Positions 63,920-64,000 of a stretch of DNA of 64,000 nucleotides are shown here, in pieces. How positions within the stretch are numbered: position 1 is the first letter of the stretch; every line of letters begins with the position of its first letter. The DNA lies in contig JAJGOT010000347.1 of NCBI GenBank assembly GCA_022457155.1, forward strand, positions 858,485 through 922,484, in the 5' to 3' direction. The notes under the pieces were generated by a model. That model ran no database searches. It worked only from the letters and a program-made list of their open reading frames with translations, and was not told the DNA's origin. Source of the stretch: Cladopsammia gracilis. Lineage: Eukaryota; Cnidaria; Anthozoa; Scleractinia; Dendrophylliidae. The position numbers and the translations under genes were made by a program.

Positions 63920-64000
63920 TGGAGTCACTTTAAGATGTTGATCGCGCCGTTTCGACTGCTACCACTGCTAGTCTTCATCAGAACACGCTAACAAGACCGG
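63920..64000 (-). mobile_element. retroelement end-like motif at the window edge
   Basis: On the minus strand, CTGATGAAGACTAGCAGTGG followed by GTCGAAACGGCGCGATC is the type of sequence seen at Penelope-like or non-LTR element ends. Cut by the window border. Confidence 0.35.

Overview
The window looks like genomic DNA from an anthozoan cnidarian, most likely a stony coral. The evidence is one long intron-rich extracellular-matrix gene of the SVEP1 type, AT-rich introns full of short inverted-repeat elements, many ACATGT-type palindromes, and decayed Ngaro/PAT-like and LINE retroelements. The species call is inference. No prokaryotic gene, CRISPR array or rRNA gene was seen.

The only convincing host gene lies on the minus strand, from the start codon at 58820 to at least 28223. 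I assembled 30 coding exons by hand from splice sites and reading frames, about 8.4 kb of coding sequence or roughly 2,800 residues. The encoded order is: signal peptide; TSP1+EGF; two sushi (CCP); HYR; four CCP; HYR; two CCP; two HYR; CCP; an uncharacterised cysteine-containing domain X; three GCC2/GCC3 (ephrin-receptor-like) repeats; 21 tandem EGF repeats; a pentraxin/LamG domain; two EGF; CCP; a second X-like domain; and one GCC2/GCC3 repeat. The core CCP-HYR-HYR-CCP-GCC2-EGF-pentraxin-EGF-CCP order resembles SVEP1, but the N-terminus carries TSP1 where SVEP1 has a VWA domain. Most introns are phase 1. The sushi exon at 50003-50191 holds an in-frame TAA, and the exon 2/3 junction does not keep frame at a seven-A run. 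No terminal exon was found, so the 3' end is open.

Positions 1-28000 hold no host gene I can support. From left to right they contain a pair of 150-bp direct repeats with hairpins (747 and 1621), a satellite with a GGCAGGCAAGG core (4003-4645), AT-rich tandem repeats, a MITE with pogo/Tigger-type ends (7048-7906), a decayed Ngaro/PAT-like YR retrotransposon with split direct repeats (10897-12951), minus-strand LINE remnants (14155-15478), and a nest in which three TTAA-flanked elements sit end to end inside an older element (18582-21660). MITEs at 22142 and 24497 and a repeat with an inverted partner at 33778 follow.

Positions 28000-58820 are the gene with MITE-laden introns. Positions 58834-64000 lie upstream of it and hold a diverged local duplication. 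Its second copy preserves the empty target sites of two MITEs found in the first copy (60543-60946 and 61018-61769), which gives direct evidence of TTAA-type (piggyBac-like) insertion.
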